DNA of 44,447 nucleotides from Acidobacteriaceae bacterium (GCA_003131635.1 PKVZ01000061.1:50031-94477); one strand, 5' to 3'. Shown: positions 1 to 8,891, counted from the stretch's first letter. The notes: generated from the letters alone by a model not told the origin. A program made the numbers and translations.

Positions 1-530
1 ATAGCTTCAGCGATCTGCGTCATGTTGCCGCTGGCTTCCTTGACGCCGACGATATTCGGAATCTCTGCCAGCCGAGATAGCGTTGCGGGTTCGAGGTTCG
101 CTCCGGTACGTCCGGGCACATTGTAGAGAATGATGGGCTTGTCGCCTACCGCCTCCGCAATCGCCTTGAAATGCCGATACTGGCCCTCCTGCGTGGGCTT
201 GTTGTAGTAAGGAGAAGCGGTGAGAATGGCATCGACCCCAGGCCGCTCGGCAACTTCTTTGGCTTTTTCCACGGCATCGTGAGTGGAGTTCGATGTCGCG
301 CCCGCCAAGATGGGTACGCGCCCCGCCACGACCTCGATAGTCGTGTCGATCACGTGCAGCCATTCATCGTGCATGAGAGTCGGCGTCTCGCCCGTGGTTC
401 CGCAGGGAACCAGAAAATCTACGCCGGACTCCACCTGCCACGCCACCAGATTGCGCAGGGCAGCATCATCAATCGAGCCATCCTGATGAAACGGAGTGAC
501 CAGCGCGGTACCACAGCCACGGAGTTGCAT
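1..530 (-). CDS. dapA: 4-hydroxy-tetrahydrodipicolinate synthase, partial (3' end beyond window)
   Basis: DapA condenses pyruvate with aspartate semialdehyde, the committing step to diaminopimelate and lysine in the cytoplasm. The reading frame has no stop before the window edge, so only about 176 N-terminal codons are present. Visible family landmarks are GCGTALVTPF near the start, the CGTTGE substrate-binding turn, SPYYNKPTQEG, YNVPGRTG and the Schiff-base lysine Lys164 in GVKEASGN. The start ATG at 530 gives the typical short DapA N-terminus, although no strong Shine-Dalgarno precedes it. It lies 48 bases after the dapB stop as the last visible gene of the asd-lysC-dapB-dapA operon. Family assignment is secure; the missing C-terminus cannot be assessed. 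Confidence 0.95.
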   Translation of the reverse strand, partial: MQLRGCGTALVTPFHQDGSIDDAALRNLVAWQVESGVDFLVPCGTTGETPTLMHDEWLHVIDTTIEVVAGRVPILAGATSNSTHDAVEKAKEVAERPGVDAILTASPYYNKPTQEGQYRHFKAIAEAVGDKPIILYNVPGRTGANLEPATLSRLAEIPNIVGVKEASGNMTQIAEA

Positions 531-578
531 GGTAATAAGATAGCGCGAATGGGCCTGCGTGGGAACGGCTGCCAGCGT

Positions 579-1265
579 CTAAAGCTCCCGCCACACATCC
601 TTGAAATTGTAGAATCCCTTCTTGCCGGCGAGCCATTCGGCGGCGCGGAGTGCGCCGTCGGCGAAGCCCTGGCGTGACTTGGCGTCGTGACAGAGATAAA
701 TCCGGTCGGCGGCGGATTCTAGGACGACTTCGTGCATGCCTACGACTTCGCCTTCGCGAAAGGAAGTGATTTCGATTTCGTCTTGATTGCCGCTGGCTTG
801 GTGGATCACGCGCTGGAGGGCGATGGCCGTGCCGGAGGGTGCATCTTGTTTTGTAGCGTGGTGGCGCTCGAAGATTTGTCCGGAGTAGCCGTGATGCAAG
901 GCTGCGGCGGCGGATCGCGCGACGTCGAGAAACAGATTTACGCCGACCGAAAAGTTTGCGGCGTACACCAGGCCGGTGCCGTGGGTTTCAACCAAACGCT
1001 TGATGCGATCTATTTCTCTGTACCATCCGGTGGTGCCGACGACCATATTCTTGCCGGCTTTGGTGCAGGTTTCGATATGGTTGACGACGCAGTGGGGCGT
1101 GGTGAAATCGATAACTACATCAACCTCGCGAAGCTTTTCCGCGGTGAGGGCAGCGCCCTTTTCGTTTTCTGTGGATCCGGCGGTATGGACGTGGTGGCCG
1201 CGCTGGCGGGCGGCTTCCGCCACCAGCGATCCTGTCTTTCCACGGCCTAATAATAGGATGTTCAT
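579..1265 (-). CDS. dapB: 4-hydroxy-tetrahydrodipicolinate reductase
   Basis: DapB reduces the DapA product with NAD(P)H in lysine/diaminopimelate synthesis. The protein is 228 residues if started at the ATG at 1265, which places the Rossmann motif MNILLLGRGKTG at the very N-terminus as expected; an upstream in-frame ATG at 1322 would add 19 unconserved residues. The DapB signature ERHHATKQDAPSGTA (catalytic His pair, Lys and the PSGTA loop) is intact, as is the GTTGW segment. It is somewhat shorter than the E. coli enzyme (about 270). The nucleotide-binding turn is GRGKTG rather than the common GxxGxMG, a variation seen in short DapBs. It follows lysC by 87 bases and precedes dapA by 48 bases. 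Confidence 0.95.
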   Translation of the reverse strand: MNILLLGRGKTGSLVAEAARQRGHHVHTAGSTENEKGAALTAEKLREVDVVIDFTTPHCVVNHIETCTKAGKNMVVGTTGWYREIDRIKRLVETHGTGLVYAANFSVGVNLFLDVARSAAAALHHGYSGQIFERHHATKQDAPSGTAIALQRVIHQASGNQDEIEITSFREGEVVGMHEVVLESAADRIYLCHDAKSRQGFADGALRAAEWLAGKKGFYNFKDVWREL

Positions 1266-1352
1266 CGCGTCCAACATTGTAACCGCTGGTAGTGTCCTAA
1301 AATCATCAACCACAAAGGGCACGAAGGCACATGAAGAGGCGCATAGGCAAGC

Positions 1353-2726
1353 CTAGGCGAACACTTGCGGATCCAAATCCTGAAAAAATGTTGTATGCAG
1401 GCGCTTGATGACCTCGGGGACTTCGTCTTCTTCGATCACGAAGGTCAGATTAATTTCGGATGCGCCTTGCGAGATCATACGAATTTTCTTGTCTTTCAGT
1501 TCGCCGAAGACAAGCGCGGCGACACCTGGCTTATCCCGCAGGCTTTCGCCGACCAGGCAGACGATGGCTTTGCGGCCTTCATACTTCACATCCGCCAGCT
1601 TGGCGAGATCGGCTGCCAGCGCCGGAATTGCCTGATTCGAATCTACGGTCAGCGAAACGCTCACCTCCGACGTAGAGACTACATCGACCGCAACCTTGTG
1701 CCGGTCAAAGGCCTCGAAGATCGCACGCAGGAAGCCGTGGGCCAGCAGCATGCGCGGGGCAGCCACGTCCACAATGGTGATGCGCTTTTTCGCGGCGATG
1801 GCTTTGAAGATGTTTTTTATCTGCGGGGCGCGAGTGGTAATCTTCGTCCCCTCGCACGATGGGTTCATCGAGTTCAGCACGTAGACGGGAATATTTTTCT
1901 GGATCGCCGGCAGCACTGTGGCGGGATGCAGCACCTTGGCGCCGAAGTATGCCAACTCCGCAGCTTCGTCGAAGCTGATCACTTTTATGCGTCGCGCCTC
2001 CGGACAAATGCGGGGATCAGTGGTCAGAATCCCGTCTACGTCGGTCCAGATTTCTATCCGCTCTGCGCCCAAGCCAGCGCCCACGATGGCTGCGGAAAAA
2101 TCTGAGCCGCCACGACCAATTGTCGTGGTAATTCCACCGCGGTTTGCACCTACAAATCCACCCATCACCGGAACCTGACCGGCGTCGAGCAGCGGCTTTA
2201 CTTTGGTTTGCAGCCGTTCGTTGGTTTCTTCCTGCTGCGGGATGGCCTGCATGTAACTGCTGTCGGTGACCAGCACCTCGCGCGCATCGACAAATTCGCT
2301 GTTCAGGCCTTGCGCGGAAAATGCCGCCGCCACAATCTTGCTGGAAAGGATCTCACCGAACGCGGCAACGTGATCGGTGGTTCGCGGGGTCAACTCGCCG
2401 ACCGCGGAAATGCCGCGCAGCAATTCATCGAGAGATTCGAAGTCACTTCCCAGTTCCGAGTGGAAGTCTGTAAACAACGCCGTGCCCAGCAGTTCGCTGG
2501 CGGTATTGTAGTGGCGCTCCTGCAGAGAGCGGCAAAGCTTCAGCGCGGTTTTGCGTTCGCTGGCTCCCGCCGCGCGAGCCATGGTGAGCAGCGTGTCGGT
2601 CACCTTGGCCATGGCGCTGACCACAACTACCGGCCTCTGGGGCAGGCGGTCTTTTACGATCGCGGCCACTCGCTCAATGGCCCGGGCATCTTCCACCGAG
2701 GTGCCGCCGAATTTCATCACGATCAT
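1353..2726 (-). CDS. lysC: aspartate kinase
   Basis: Aspartate kinase phosphorylates aspartate as the first step to lysine, threonine and methionine. The 457-residue product begins MIVMKFGGTSVED, containing the KFGGTSV kinase signature. It continues with the amino-acid-kinase fold (GRGGSDFSAAIVGAGL and the EIWTDVDG segment), and ends in a regulatory half with paired ACT-type segments (VDVVSTSEVSVSLTVD, then an IRMISQGASEINLTFV segment). Length and single-domain layout match the monofunctional LysC class, not the homoserine-dehydrogenase fusions. It sits between asd and dapB on the same strand, consistent with one operon feeding the diaminopimelate branch. Feedback inhibition by lysine through the ACT domains is expected from the family, not visible here. 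Confidence 0.96.
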   Translation of the reverse strand: MIVMKFGGTSVEDARAIERVAAIVKDRLPQRPVVVVSAMAKVTDTLLTMARAAGASERKTALKLCRSLQERHYNTASELLGTALFTDFHSELGSDFESLDELLRGISAVGELTPRTTDHVAAFGEILSSKIVAAAFSAQGLNSEFVDAREVLVTDSSYMQAIPQQEETNERLQTKVKPLLDAGQVPVMGGFVGANRGGITTTIGRGGSDFSAAIVGAGLGAERIEIWTDVDGILTTDPRICPEARRIKVISFDEAAELAYFGAKVLHPATVLPAIQKNIPVYVLNSMNPSCEGTKITTRAPQIKNIFKAIAAKKRITIVDVAAPRMLLAHGFLRAIFEAFDRHKVAVDVVSTSEVSVSLTVDSNQAIPALAADLAKLADVKYEGRKAIVCLVGESLRDKPGVAALVFGELKDKKIRMISQGASEINLTFVIEEDEVPEVIKRLHTTFFQDLDPQVFA

Positions 2727-2776
2727 CGGCGTGACTTCCCGGTGGAATTACTGCAGTAGGGCTCAGCTTTCATTCT

Positions 2777-2822
2777 ATGAAATCGCCATTAAATCGCTAC
2801 GAAATCGCGCTATGAAGTCGCG
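2777..2822. repeat. four imperfect 11-base tandem units at the 3' end of asd
   Basis: Read on the minus strand, the asd end and the asd-lysC spacer contain GCGACTTCATA, GCGATTTCGTA, GCGATTTAATG and GCGATTTCATA in succession, with two extra bases after the first. The first unit supplies the last codons and stop of asd. The pattern suggests local slippage or duplication of the gene end; no role is evident. Confidence 0.7.
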
Positions 2823-3868
2823 AGATAACCCTTGGCCTTGAGCAGTTCGGCATTCAGCACGGCCGCGCCTGCAGCTCCGCGGATGGTGTTGTGCGAGAGC
2901 ACCGTGAACTTCCACTCCAGGACGCCGCATGGCCGCAATCGTCCGACGGCCGTAGTCATGCCCGCACCCATGTCCACATCGAAACGCGGCTGTGGACGAT
3001 CCACCGCCTCCATATACACCACGGGACGCTCCGGCGCGCTGGGAAGTTTCAGCACCTGCGGCTCACTGCGGTAGTCGTTCCATACGGCAATAATCTCTTC
3101 CCGTTTGGCTTTGGTTTTCAAGCGCACAGAAATCGATTCCGTATGACCATCCTCCACTGCGACGCGGTTGCACTGCGCGCTCATGGCAAACGCGGCAGGA
3201 ATCACTTTTGTTCCGTTCATTTGCCCGAGGAGTTTAAGAGTTTCCTCCTCCATTTTTTCTTCTTCGTTGCGAATGTAGGGAATTACATTTCCCAGGATGT
3301 CGAGCGATGCCACGCCCGGGTATCCCGCGCCGCTGACGGCCTGCATGGTTACGGCCATCACCGCTTCCAGTCCGAAGCGTTGCTGCAACGGCGCCAGTGC
3401 GAGCACCAGCCCGATCGCGGAACAGTTAGGATTGGTCACAACGTACCCGCCGGATTTCTTCCGCCAGGCCTGCCCATCAATCAGTTTGATGTGTCCGGCA
3501 TTCACTTCGGGAATGACGAGAGGTACGTCAGACTGCATGCGCAGTGCGCTGGAATTCGAAACCACAGCACAGCCCGCCTCGGCGAAGCGCGGCTCCATCT
3601 CGGCAGCGATGGCGGCATCGAGCGCGGCGAAAATAATCTTCGGTGCGCCCTCGGGTGTGGCCGGGGAAACTTTCATCGCCGCCACATTCGCGGGAATTGG
3701 TGTTTTCAATCGCCAGCGCGCGGCGTCAGAGTAAGTCTTACCTTCAGAGCGATCGGAAGCGGCCAGCCACGCCACTTCGAACCAGGGATGGCGCTCCAGC
3801 ATCTGGATGAACCTCTGCCCGACGACGCCGGTAGCGCCCAGAATTCCAATGGGAATTTTGCTGCTCAT
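2810..3868 (-). CDS. asd: aspartate-semialdehyde dehydrogenase (archaeal/fungal type)
   Basis: Asd reduces aspartyl phosphate to aspartate semialdehyde with NADPH. The 352-residue protein starts with [16 protein letters not shown] (Rossmann nucleotide-binding motif). The nucleophile is Cys149 in TNPNCSAIG and the acid/base is His242 in EDGHTES. The segment [16 protein letters not shown] places it in the archaeal/fungal subclass rather than the classical E. coli-like class. It is the first gene of the minus-strand operon asd-lysC-dapB-dapA and diverges from the EPS locus. The stop codon lies inside a short imperfect tandem repeat (2777-2822), so the last codons GCG ACT TCA resemble the repeat unit. 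Confidence 0.95.
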   Translation of the reverse strand: MSSKIPIGILGATGVVGQRFIQMLERHPWFEVAWLAASDRSEGKTYSDAARWRLKTPIPANVAAMKVSPATPEGAPKIIFAALDAAIAAEMEPRFAEAGCAVVSNSSALRMQSDVPLVIPEVNAGHIKLIDGQAWRKKSGGYVVTNPNCSAIGLVLALAPLQQRFGLEAVMAVTMQAVSGAGYPGVASLDILGNVIPYIRNEEEKMEEETLKLLGQMNGTKVIPAAFAMSAQCNRVAVEDGHTESISVRLKTKAKREEIIAVWNDYRSEPQVLKLPSAPERPVVYMEAVDRPQPRFDVDMGAGMTTAVGRLRPCGVLEWKFTVLSHNTIRGAAGAAVLNAELLKAKGYLATS

Positions 3869-4008
3869 ATTTTGCTGGTCATAAAAAAGAAGATACTTGG
3901 AATTCTACAACAGCCGCTGCTTCGGACTATTTGCCGAAAGTAACCAGGACGTTGCTCCCTGGTCCGGAGCCATTCCTGTTCCCGCTCCCATGAACGAAGC
4001 CGGCCATT

Positions 4009-4057
4009 AGTACTGCTAGTACTGGCTTGGTACCGCTTCTGGTACTTCCGTGGTACC
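4009..4057. promoter_or_regulatory. array of five helically phased GTAC palindromes (candidate operator)
   Basis: The spacer between divergent asd and the EPS locus (3869-4151) carries AGTACT at 4009 and 4018, GGTACC at 4029, GGTACT at 4041 and GGTACC at 4052. Their centres are 9, 11, 12 and 11 bases apart, close to one DNA turn, so all five lie on roughly one face of the helix. Such spacing suits cooperative binding of a small regulator, which is an inference. Apart from this array I see no gene and no convincing -35/-10 pair in the spacer. Confidence 0.45.
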
Positions 4058-4151
4058 GAATCTATTCCGTTGGGGTAGATCCTTTTTGAACCTTGTGGAG
4101 TTCGATGCCCAAAGCGATACTGTGCACGCGGCGTCCATCTGGGAGAGCTTT

Positions 4152-4532
4152 GTGAAGCGAGTGCGCGTGCTGGTCGCAAATCAGCCCCGTCTGATGCGGG
4201 AACTCGTGATGGCGACAATTTCCGACCAGCCCGACATCGAGTTGGTGGGCGAGGTGGTCGACGAAGGCGAACTTACCGAGGTGGTGGAACAGGTTCAACC
4301 CGATGTGCTCATTCTGGCGATGAACGAGACCCAGAAGAGTCTGGGCCAGTGCGGCTTTCTCCTGGGGCGCTATCCCCAGATGAGGATTCTGGCGCTGGCT
4401 CCGGAGCAGAACCGCGGAATCTTTTATTGGGCCATCGTGGATATCCGAACCAAGCCGCTGGAAAGCTCGGAGGCGGGAATTTTGAACGCGGTTCGAGAAC
4501 GTCCGACACTGGTGGGAGCGATTCCGAACTGA
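4152..4532 (+). CDS. degenerate response-regulator receiver (pseudo-receiver) protein
   Basis: This 126-residue protein has the alternating beta/alpha pattern of a lone receiver (REC) domain with no output domain. It starts KRVRVLVANQPRLMREL, then has QPDVLILAMNET as beta-3 and a terminal TKPLE strand-loop. The residues needed for phosphorylation are altered: the acidic pair after beta-1 is Asn10-Gln11, and the phospho-acceptor Asp at the end of beta-3 is Ala56. The Lys-Pro of beta-5 (Lys101-Pro102) remains. The GTG at 4152 is preferred because GGGAGAG lies 4-10 bases upstream and it starts right before beta-1; the frame is open further up to a GTG at 4050. As first gene of the EPS operon it may be a phosphorylation-independent regulator, which is inference. 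Fold assignment is from pattern only. Confidence 0.7.
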   Translation: MKRVRVLVANQPRLMRELVMATISDQPDIELVGEVVDEGELTEVVEQVQPDVLILAMNETQKSLGQCGFLLGRYPQMRILALAPEQNRGIFYWAIVDIRTKPLESSEAGILNAVRERPTLVGAIPN

Positions 4533-4595
4533 GACACCAAAGGGATGCTGCAATTTAGTTTTGTACAGCATTGAAAAGGAATTAGTTAGATAGCA

Positions 4596-5195
4596 GTGGC
4601 TCCTGTAAGGCAGGGGGCGAAGCTGCATCTGCCGCGCCGTGAGATGGAAGCCCAGACAACAATTACCGATGAAGTCGCCGATATGGTAGATCGAGAGGAA
4701 GCGGATCCCAGCCAGTGGTACGCTCTGTACACCTGTCCGCGCCATGAAAAGGTCGTAGTTCAGCAGATCGAGGAGCGACGGATCTCCTGCTTCCTACCCC
4801 TATATCGTTCGGTCCGGCGCTGGAAGGATCGCCGCAAGGAATTAGAACTGGCCTTATTTCCCGGCTATGTCTTCGTCCGAATCGCCCTGAAGGATCGTTT
4901 GCGGGTACTGCAGTTGGCCAGCGTAGTGCGATTTGTGAGCTGTAACGGGCATCCCGTGCCGCTGCCTGAGAGCGAGATGGACTCACTGATGAACGGTCTA
5001 TGCCGGGGAGTCCGCGCGGAGCCGCATCCCTATTTGATTGCAGGGCGCATGGTGCGGGTACGATCCGGTCCCCTTGCCGGAACCCAGGGCGTACTGGTGC
5101 GGAGAAAAGATAAATTTCGCGTCGTCCTTTCCCTGAATCTGATCATGCGCTCGGTTGCGGTCGAGGTCGATGAAGCGGACATCGAGCCTTGTTGA
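4596..5195 (+). CDS. UpxY/RfaH-like NusG-family transcription antiterminator
   Basis: The protein is a NusG paralogue of the kind that binds RNA polymerase and prevents early termination in long polysaccharide operons. The NGN domain begins at QWYALYTCPRHEKVVVQQIE and runs through LFPGYVFVRI and VVRFVSCNG; a KOW-type segment, VRVRSGPLAGTQGVLVRR, is near the C-terminus. Starting at the GTG at 4596 gives 199 residues. An ATG at 4644 (MEAQTTITDE) gives 183, closer to the usual family size; neither has a strong Shine-Dalgarno, so the start is open. It sits second in the EPS locus, just ahead of 17 co-directional genes, matching the usual position of UpxY-type regulators. Its target element in the leader was not identified. 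Confidence 0.88.
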   Translation: MAPVRQGAKLHLPRREMEAQTTITDEVADMVDREEADPSQWYALYTCPRHEKVVVQQIEERRISCFLPLYRSVRRWKDRRKELELALFPGYVFVRIALKDRLRVLQLASVVRFVSCNGHPVPLPESEMDSLMNGLCRGVRAEPHPYLIAGRMVRVRSGPLAGTQGVLVRRKDKFRVVLSLNLIMRSVAVEVDEADIEPC

Positions 5196-5230
5196 GATTC
5201 GTGCAACCCTCGTTGAGATTCACGCGAACT
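5191..5230. repeat. 21-base direct duplication at the end of the antiterminator gene
   Basis: GTTGAGATTCGTGCAAC (from 5191) is followed 21 bases later by GTTGAGATTCACGCGAAC (from 5212). The first copy contains the TGA stop of the NusG-like gene. The repeat looks like a short local duplication; no function is evident. Confidence 0.6.
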
Positions 5231-5264
5231 AGTAAGGACCACCCAGAGTTCGTCTCTCCAGAAC

Positions 5265-8200
5265 ATGGCTCAAAGGATAAAGGCCTTAATGACCAGAAGA
5301 CTCTGTGACAGCTTCCGTTATAAGGCACGGATCTACAGGGCGGTGATCTATAGGGCGATGATCGTTCTGCTTAGCATGGAGCTGGGATATTCCGCAGCGG
5401 CCTTGGGTCAAGAACCTTCAGTCTATAACCGTAGCACTGCCATTGATCGAGCCGATTCCCGGGCAGAGCATGAAGCGGAGCAACTGGTCTCGCTTTCCGC
5501 GGACAAGATACTCTCCATCCTTCGCGAGGAACCCGGGTTGCTGCTGCAAGTGAAGAAAGCACTGGTCAGAAGCGCTTTCGAGCAAGGCCGCATCCTCGAT
5601 CCCAAGGACCTCACGGACGATGCTGTGTTTCGATTGATTGTAGAAGACGACAACATTCGAATTATCGCGACTCAGGAAATTGAAGATCGATCCTATGTCC
5701 GGGCCAAGCCCACGCGGGAAGAGCTGGCGCGGAACTTGCCCTGCCGGCAGCCCCTGCTGGCCGGCAGCGAGGCGCTGACCATGCAACCCGATCAGTCGCA
5801 GGAATCGGTCTACTGGCTCAGACACTACAGCGACCTGGATTGCTATCTGACGCAGTATCTGCCGAATGGCGCGGCTCAATCTTTATACTGGCACCCGCAG
5901 GCTACGCAAGCGCCGCCGCAGTCCTATCCTCCATCGCAGTACCCGCAGCGACCAAACTCGCAGCAGCCCTTCGCGCAACCGCGGTTTCCTGACTCATCCT
6001 ACCCGCCAGCCGAGGCTCCGCCGGCGGGGACTTCCCCCGACTACCGCCGTCAGCTTGACTTGACGCAGATGAAACCAGTTCAGGATTATTTTGGCGAGAC
6101 CAGCGACGAAAGCGAAATGGCGAGCCTGCAGCCCGATGCGCTCCCCAGTCTATTGAACGCCAGCGAGACCGGCAGTATTCCAGCAACGTCAGGAAACGAG
6201 ATCGGAGCAAGTGTCGCCGGCACTTCGGGTTTGACATTGCCCCGCGAGTTGGGTCCGTCAAGCGGAAGCATGCCTCAAGGCCTAAGCCGAGCGCGCGGCT
6301 TGCCGCAAGAGGCTCGTCTGGAGAATCAGAGCCCACCTTCGCCGCGGACGTTTTTATCTCCGAAGACACCACAGCGGCCCATGCTCCGTCATCAGCCGAA
6401 CCCCTATGCAGACGTTCCCTCCCTGTACGACTTGTACGCGCAATATGCCAAGCGTTCGCCCAGACTCGAGCGCTTTGGAGCGGATGTTTTCCGCAACGGC
6501 AGCGGAAATCTCGACCAGCTGCCCATGGATTTACCGGCAGGGCCCGACTATGTGGTAGGCCCCGGGGACGGGCTGACGATCAGCCTCTCGGGGGGAATCT
6601 CGCAGCGTCTGCGGCGCGTAGTTGATCGTGAAGGGCGCGTGGTTTTGCCCGAGGTGGGAGGGGTGCAGGTGTCCGGGCGCAGCTTGGGAGAGGTCCAGCA
6701 TCTGGTCGAAACCGTCCTCCGCGGCCAGTTCCGCGGTGTTGATGCCGATGTTTCTCTTAGCCGCATCCGTACGGTCCGCGTCTATGTTGCCGGCGACGTG
6801 GAGCGTCCCGGAGCCTACGACGTGAGTTCGCTTTCCACTCCGCTCAATGCTCTTTACACCGCTGGCGGACCGACGGCGGGCGGTTCGTTGCGCATTCTCC
6901 GCCACTATCGAGGGCAGCAGCTGGTTCAGGAAGTCGACGAATACGATCTGCTGCTGCACGGTATTCGGGAGGACCTGCAAAGACTGCAGGCCGGCGACAC
7001 GATTGAGGTCCCCCCGCTCAGCGGAGAAGTAACAGTCGAAGGGATGGTACGCCGCCCCGCCATCTATGAACTGCGCGGGGAAAAAAGCCTGGCCGAAGTT
7101 TTGGAGCTGGCGGGCGGGGTTTTGCCTTCGGGCACGTTGCGCCACGTGGATGTGGAGCGGGTGGAAAGCCACCAGGGCCGGACCATGCTGCGCCTCGATA
7201 TTCCGGAGACCGACAGCGACGCAAACGTGGCCCAGGCGCTCGACGATTTTGCGGTGCAGGATGGAGACAAGATCAAGATCACTCCGATCCTGCCCTATGC
7301 GGACAAAACCGTTTACCTCGATGGCCATGTCTCCCGCCCCGGCAAGTTTGCTTATCGCGACGGCATGAAAGTGACGGATCTGATCAAGTCCTACAAGGAC
7401 CTGTTGCCCGAGCCCTCGACCAATCACGCCGAGATCATCCGTTTATCCCAGCCCGGTTACACGCCCGTAGTGCTCGCCTTCAACTTAGGAGATGCGCTCG
7501 CCGGCCAAGATCAAAACCTGGCGCTGAAACCTTTTGACACGGTTCGCGTCTTCGGAAGATTCGACTTCGAAGATCCGCCCGTGATTACCGTCACCGGAGA
7601 GGTAAGAGATCCGGGAGATCATTTGACCAATGGCGTCGCCCACCTGCGGGACGCCGTTTACCTGGCTGGCGGAACCACGCCCGATGCTCTGCTCGAGGAC
7701 GCCCAGGTCTTTCGCAAGTCGAGCGACGGCAAGCTGGAGGTGATCAGCGTAGATTTGGGGAAGGCGATCGCAGGAGACGCCAAAGAAAATATTGCTCTTG
7801 CGCCCAAAGACCGGGTTTTGGTTCACCGGGACCTCAACAAGCTGGACCCGCCCACCGTCACCGTGGAAGGGGAAGTGTCTCGTCCGGGAAAGTATCCTCT
7901 GGGCGAGGGGATGACGGCGGCCGGTCTGGTAAGGGTTGCAGGCGGCTTCAAACGGGGCGCCTATACCCAGGCAGCCGACCTGACCCGCTACGAACTGGAA
8001 CAAGGCAGCAGGATGGTGAGCGACCACGTGAGCGTCCCCATCGCCGCCGCCCTGGCCGATCAACCCGACGCCGACGTGCGCCTGCGCGATGGCGATGTCC
8101 TCACCATCCAGCAGCTTTCCGGCTGGAAGGATGTGGGCGCGACCATCGCCGTTACCGGAGAGGTTCTCCACCCCGGCACCTACGGTATCCAGGAAGGCGA

Positions 8201-8891
8201 GCGCCTCAGTTCCGTCATTCAGCGCGCCGGCGGCTTCCGCAGTGACGCGTATCCCTACGCCGCCGTTTTTGAACGCCAGCAAATCAGAGAGCTGGAGTTA
8301 AAAAATCGTTCCGATCTGATCGATCGGGTGCAGGATGAGGCGGCCAATATCAAGAGCATCCCGGAGCTGAATGCGCAGGATGTTCTGGCCAAACAAGCCG
8401 CGGTGCAGCAATTCCAGGTGACGCTGCACAAGCTGCAGCATACCCCGCCGGAAGGGCGTCTGGTTCTGCATATTTCAAGCAATGTGCAGCGCTGGTCTAA
8501 CACATCCTCCGATATCCAGGTGCGGGCGGGCGACACGATCTATGTTCCCAAGCGGCCCAGCGTCGTCCTGGTGGATGGCGCGGTTTACAACCCCACCGGG
8601 GTTAGTTTCAAACCCGGGAAAAGTGCAGGATGGTATCTGCGGCAGGCGGGCGGCCCTACCCAGACGGCCAACAAGAAGGGGATTTTCGTGATCCGGGCAG
8701 ACGGCTCGGTTGTGGGTGGGTCGGGGGGGTTATTTAGCGGCGGAGTCGAAACCGCCGCCATGCTGCCAGGAGACATGGTGGTGGTTCCGGAAAAAATAAT
8801 CAGCGTCAGCCGCACCTGGCAGAACACGGCGCAGACTGCCCAAGTCCTCTCGGCCGTTGCGCTCGCAGTTGAGGCAGCGCGCAGTTTCTAG
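5265..8891 (+). CDS. multi-SLBB polysaccharide export protein (Wza-like)
   Basis: This 1208-residue protein is an outsized relative of Wza, the outer-membrane/periplasmic EPS export channel. A hydrophobic stretch near residues 32-48 (MIVLLSMELGYSAAALGQ) is a likely export signal, so the ATG at 5358 is an alternative start. Residues about 215-260 are Pro/Gln/Ser-rich. The polysaccharide-export domain begins near 425 (YVVGPGDGLTISLSGG). At least seven SLBB-type repeats follow, each a V-x-GxVxxPG strand plus a later AGG: near residues 505, 587, 681, 773, 864, 962 and 1101. Classical Wza is about 380 residues with two SLBBs, so both the N-terminal extension and the repeat number are unusual. It precedes the Wzi-like and Wzz-like genes, completing an export module. 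Confidence 0.92.
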   Translation: MAQRIKALMTRRLCDSFRYKARIYRAVIYRAMIVLLSMELGYSAAALGQEPSVYNRSTAIDRADSRAEHEAEQLVSLSADKILSILREEPGLLLQVKKALVRSAFEQGRILDPKDLTDDAVFRLIVEDDNIRIIATQEIEDRSYVRAKPTREELARNLPCRQPLLAGSEALTMQPDQSQESVYWLRHYSDLDCYLTQYLPNGAAQSLYWHPQATQAPPQSYPPSQYPQRPNSQQPFAQPRFPDSSYPPAEAPPAGTSPDYRRQLDLTQMKPVQDYFGETSDESEMASLQPDALPSLLNASETGSIPATSGNEIGASVAGTSGLTLPRELGPSSGSMPQGLSRARGLPQEARLENQSPPSPRTFLSPKTPQRPMLRHQPNPYADVPSLYDLYAQYAKRSPRLERFGADVFRNGSGNLDQLPMDLPAGPDYVVGPGDGLTISLSGGISQRLRRVVDREGRVVLPEVGGVQVSGRSLGEVQHLVETVLRGQFRGVDADVSLSRIRTVRVYVAGDVERPGAYDVSSLSTPLNALYTAGGPTAGGSLRILRHYRGQQLVQEVDEYDLLLHGIREDLQRLQAGDTIEVPPLSGEVTVEGMVRRPAIYELRGEKSLAEVLELAGGVLPSGTLRHVDVERVESHQGRTMLRLDIPETDSDANVAQALDDFAVQDGDKIKITPILPYADKTVYLDGHVSRPGKFAYRDGMKVTDLIKSYKDLLPEPSTNHAEIIRLSQPGYTPVVLAFNLGDALAGQDQNLALKPFDTVRVFGRFDFEDPPVITVTGEVRDPGDHLTNGVAHLRDAVYLAGGTTPDALLEDAQVFRKSSDGKLEVISVDLGKAIAGDAKENIALAPKDRVLVHRDLNKLDPPTVTVEGEVSRPGKYPLGEGMTAAGLVRVAGGFKRGAYTQAADLTRYELEQGSRMVSDHVSVPIAAALADQPDADVRLRDGDVLTIQQLSGWKDVGATIAVTGEVLHPGTYGIQEGERLSSVIQRAGGFRSDAYPYAAVFERQQIRELELKNRSDLIDRVQDEAANIKSIPELNAQDVLAKQAAVQQFQVTLHKLQHTPPEGRLVLHISSNVQRWSNTSSDIQVRAGDTIYVPKRPSVVLVDGAVYNPTGVSFKPGKSAGWYLRQAGGPTQTANKKGIFVIRADGSVVGGSGGLFSGGVETAAMLPGDMVVVPEKIISVSRTWQNTAQTAQVLSAVALAVEAARSF

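Noticed and set aside
4062-4745. Long minus-strand open frame opposite the pseudo-receiver and antiterminator genes
   Set aside because: It overlaps two plus-strand genes with recognisable domains, shows no motif and is best explained as GC-rich antisense openness.
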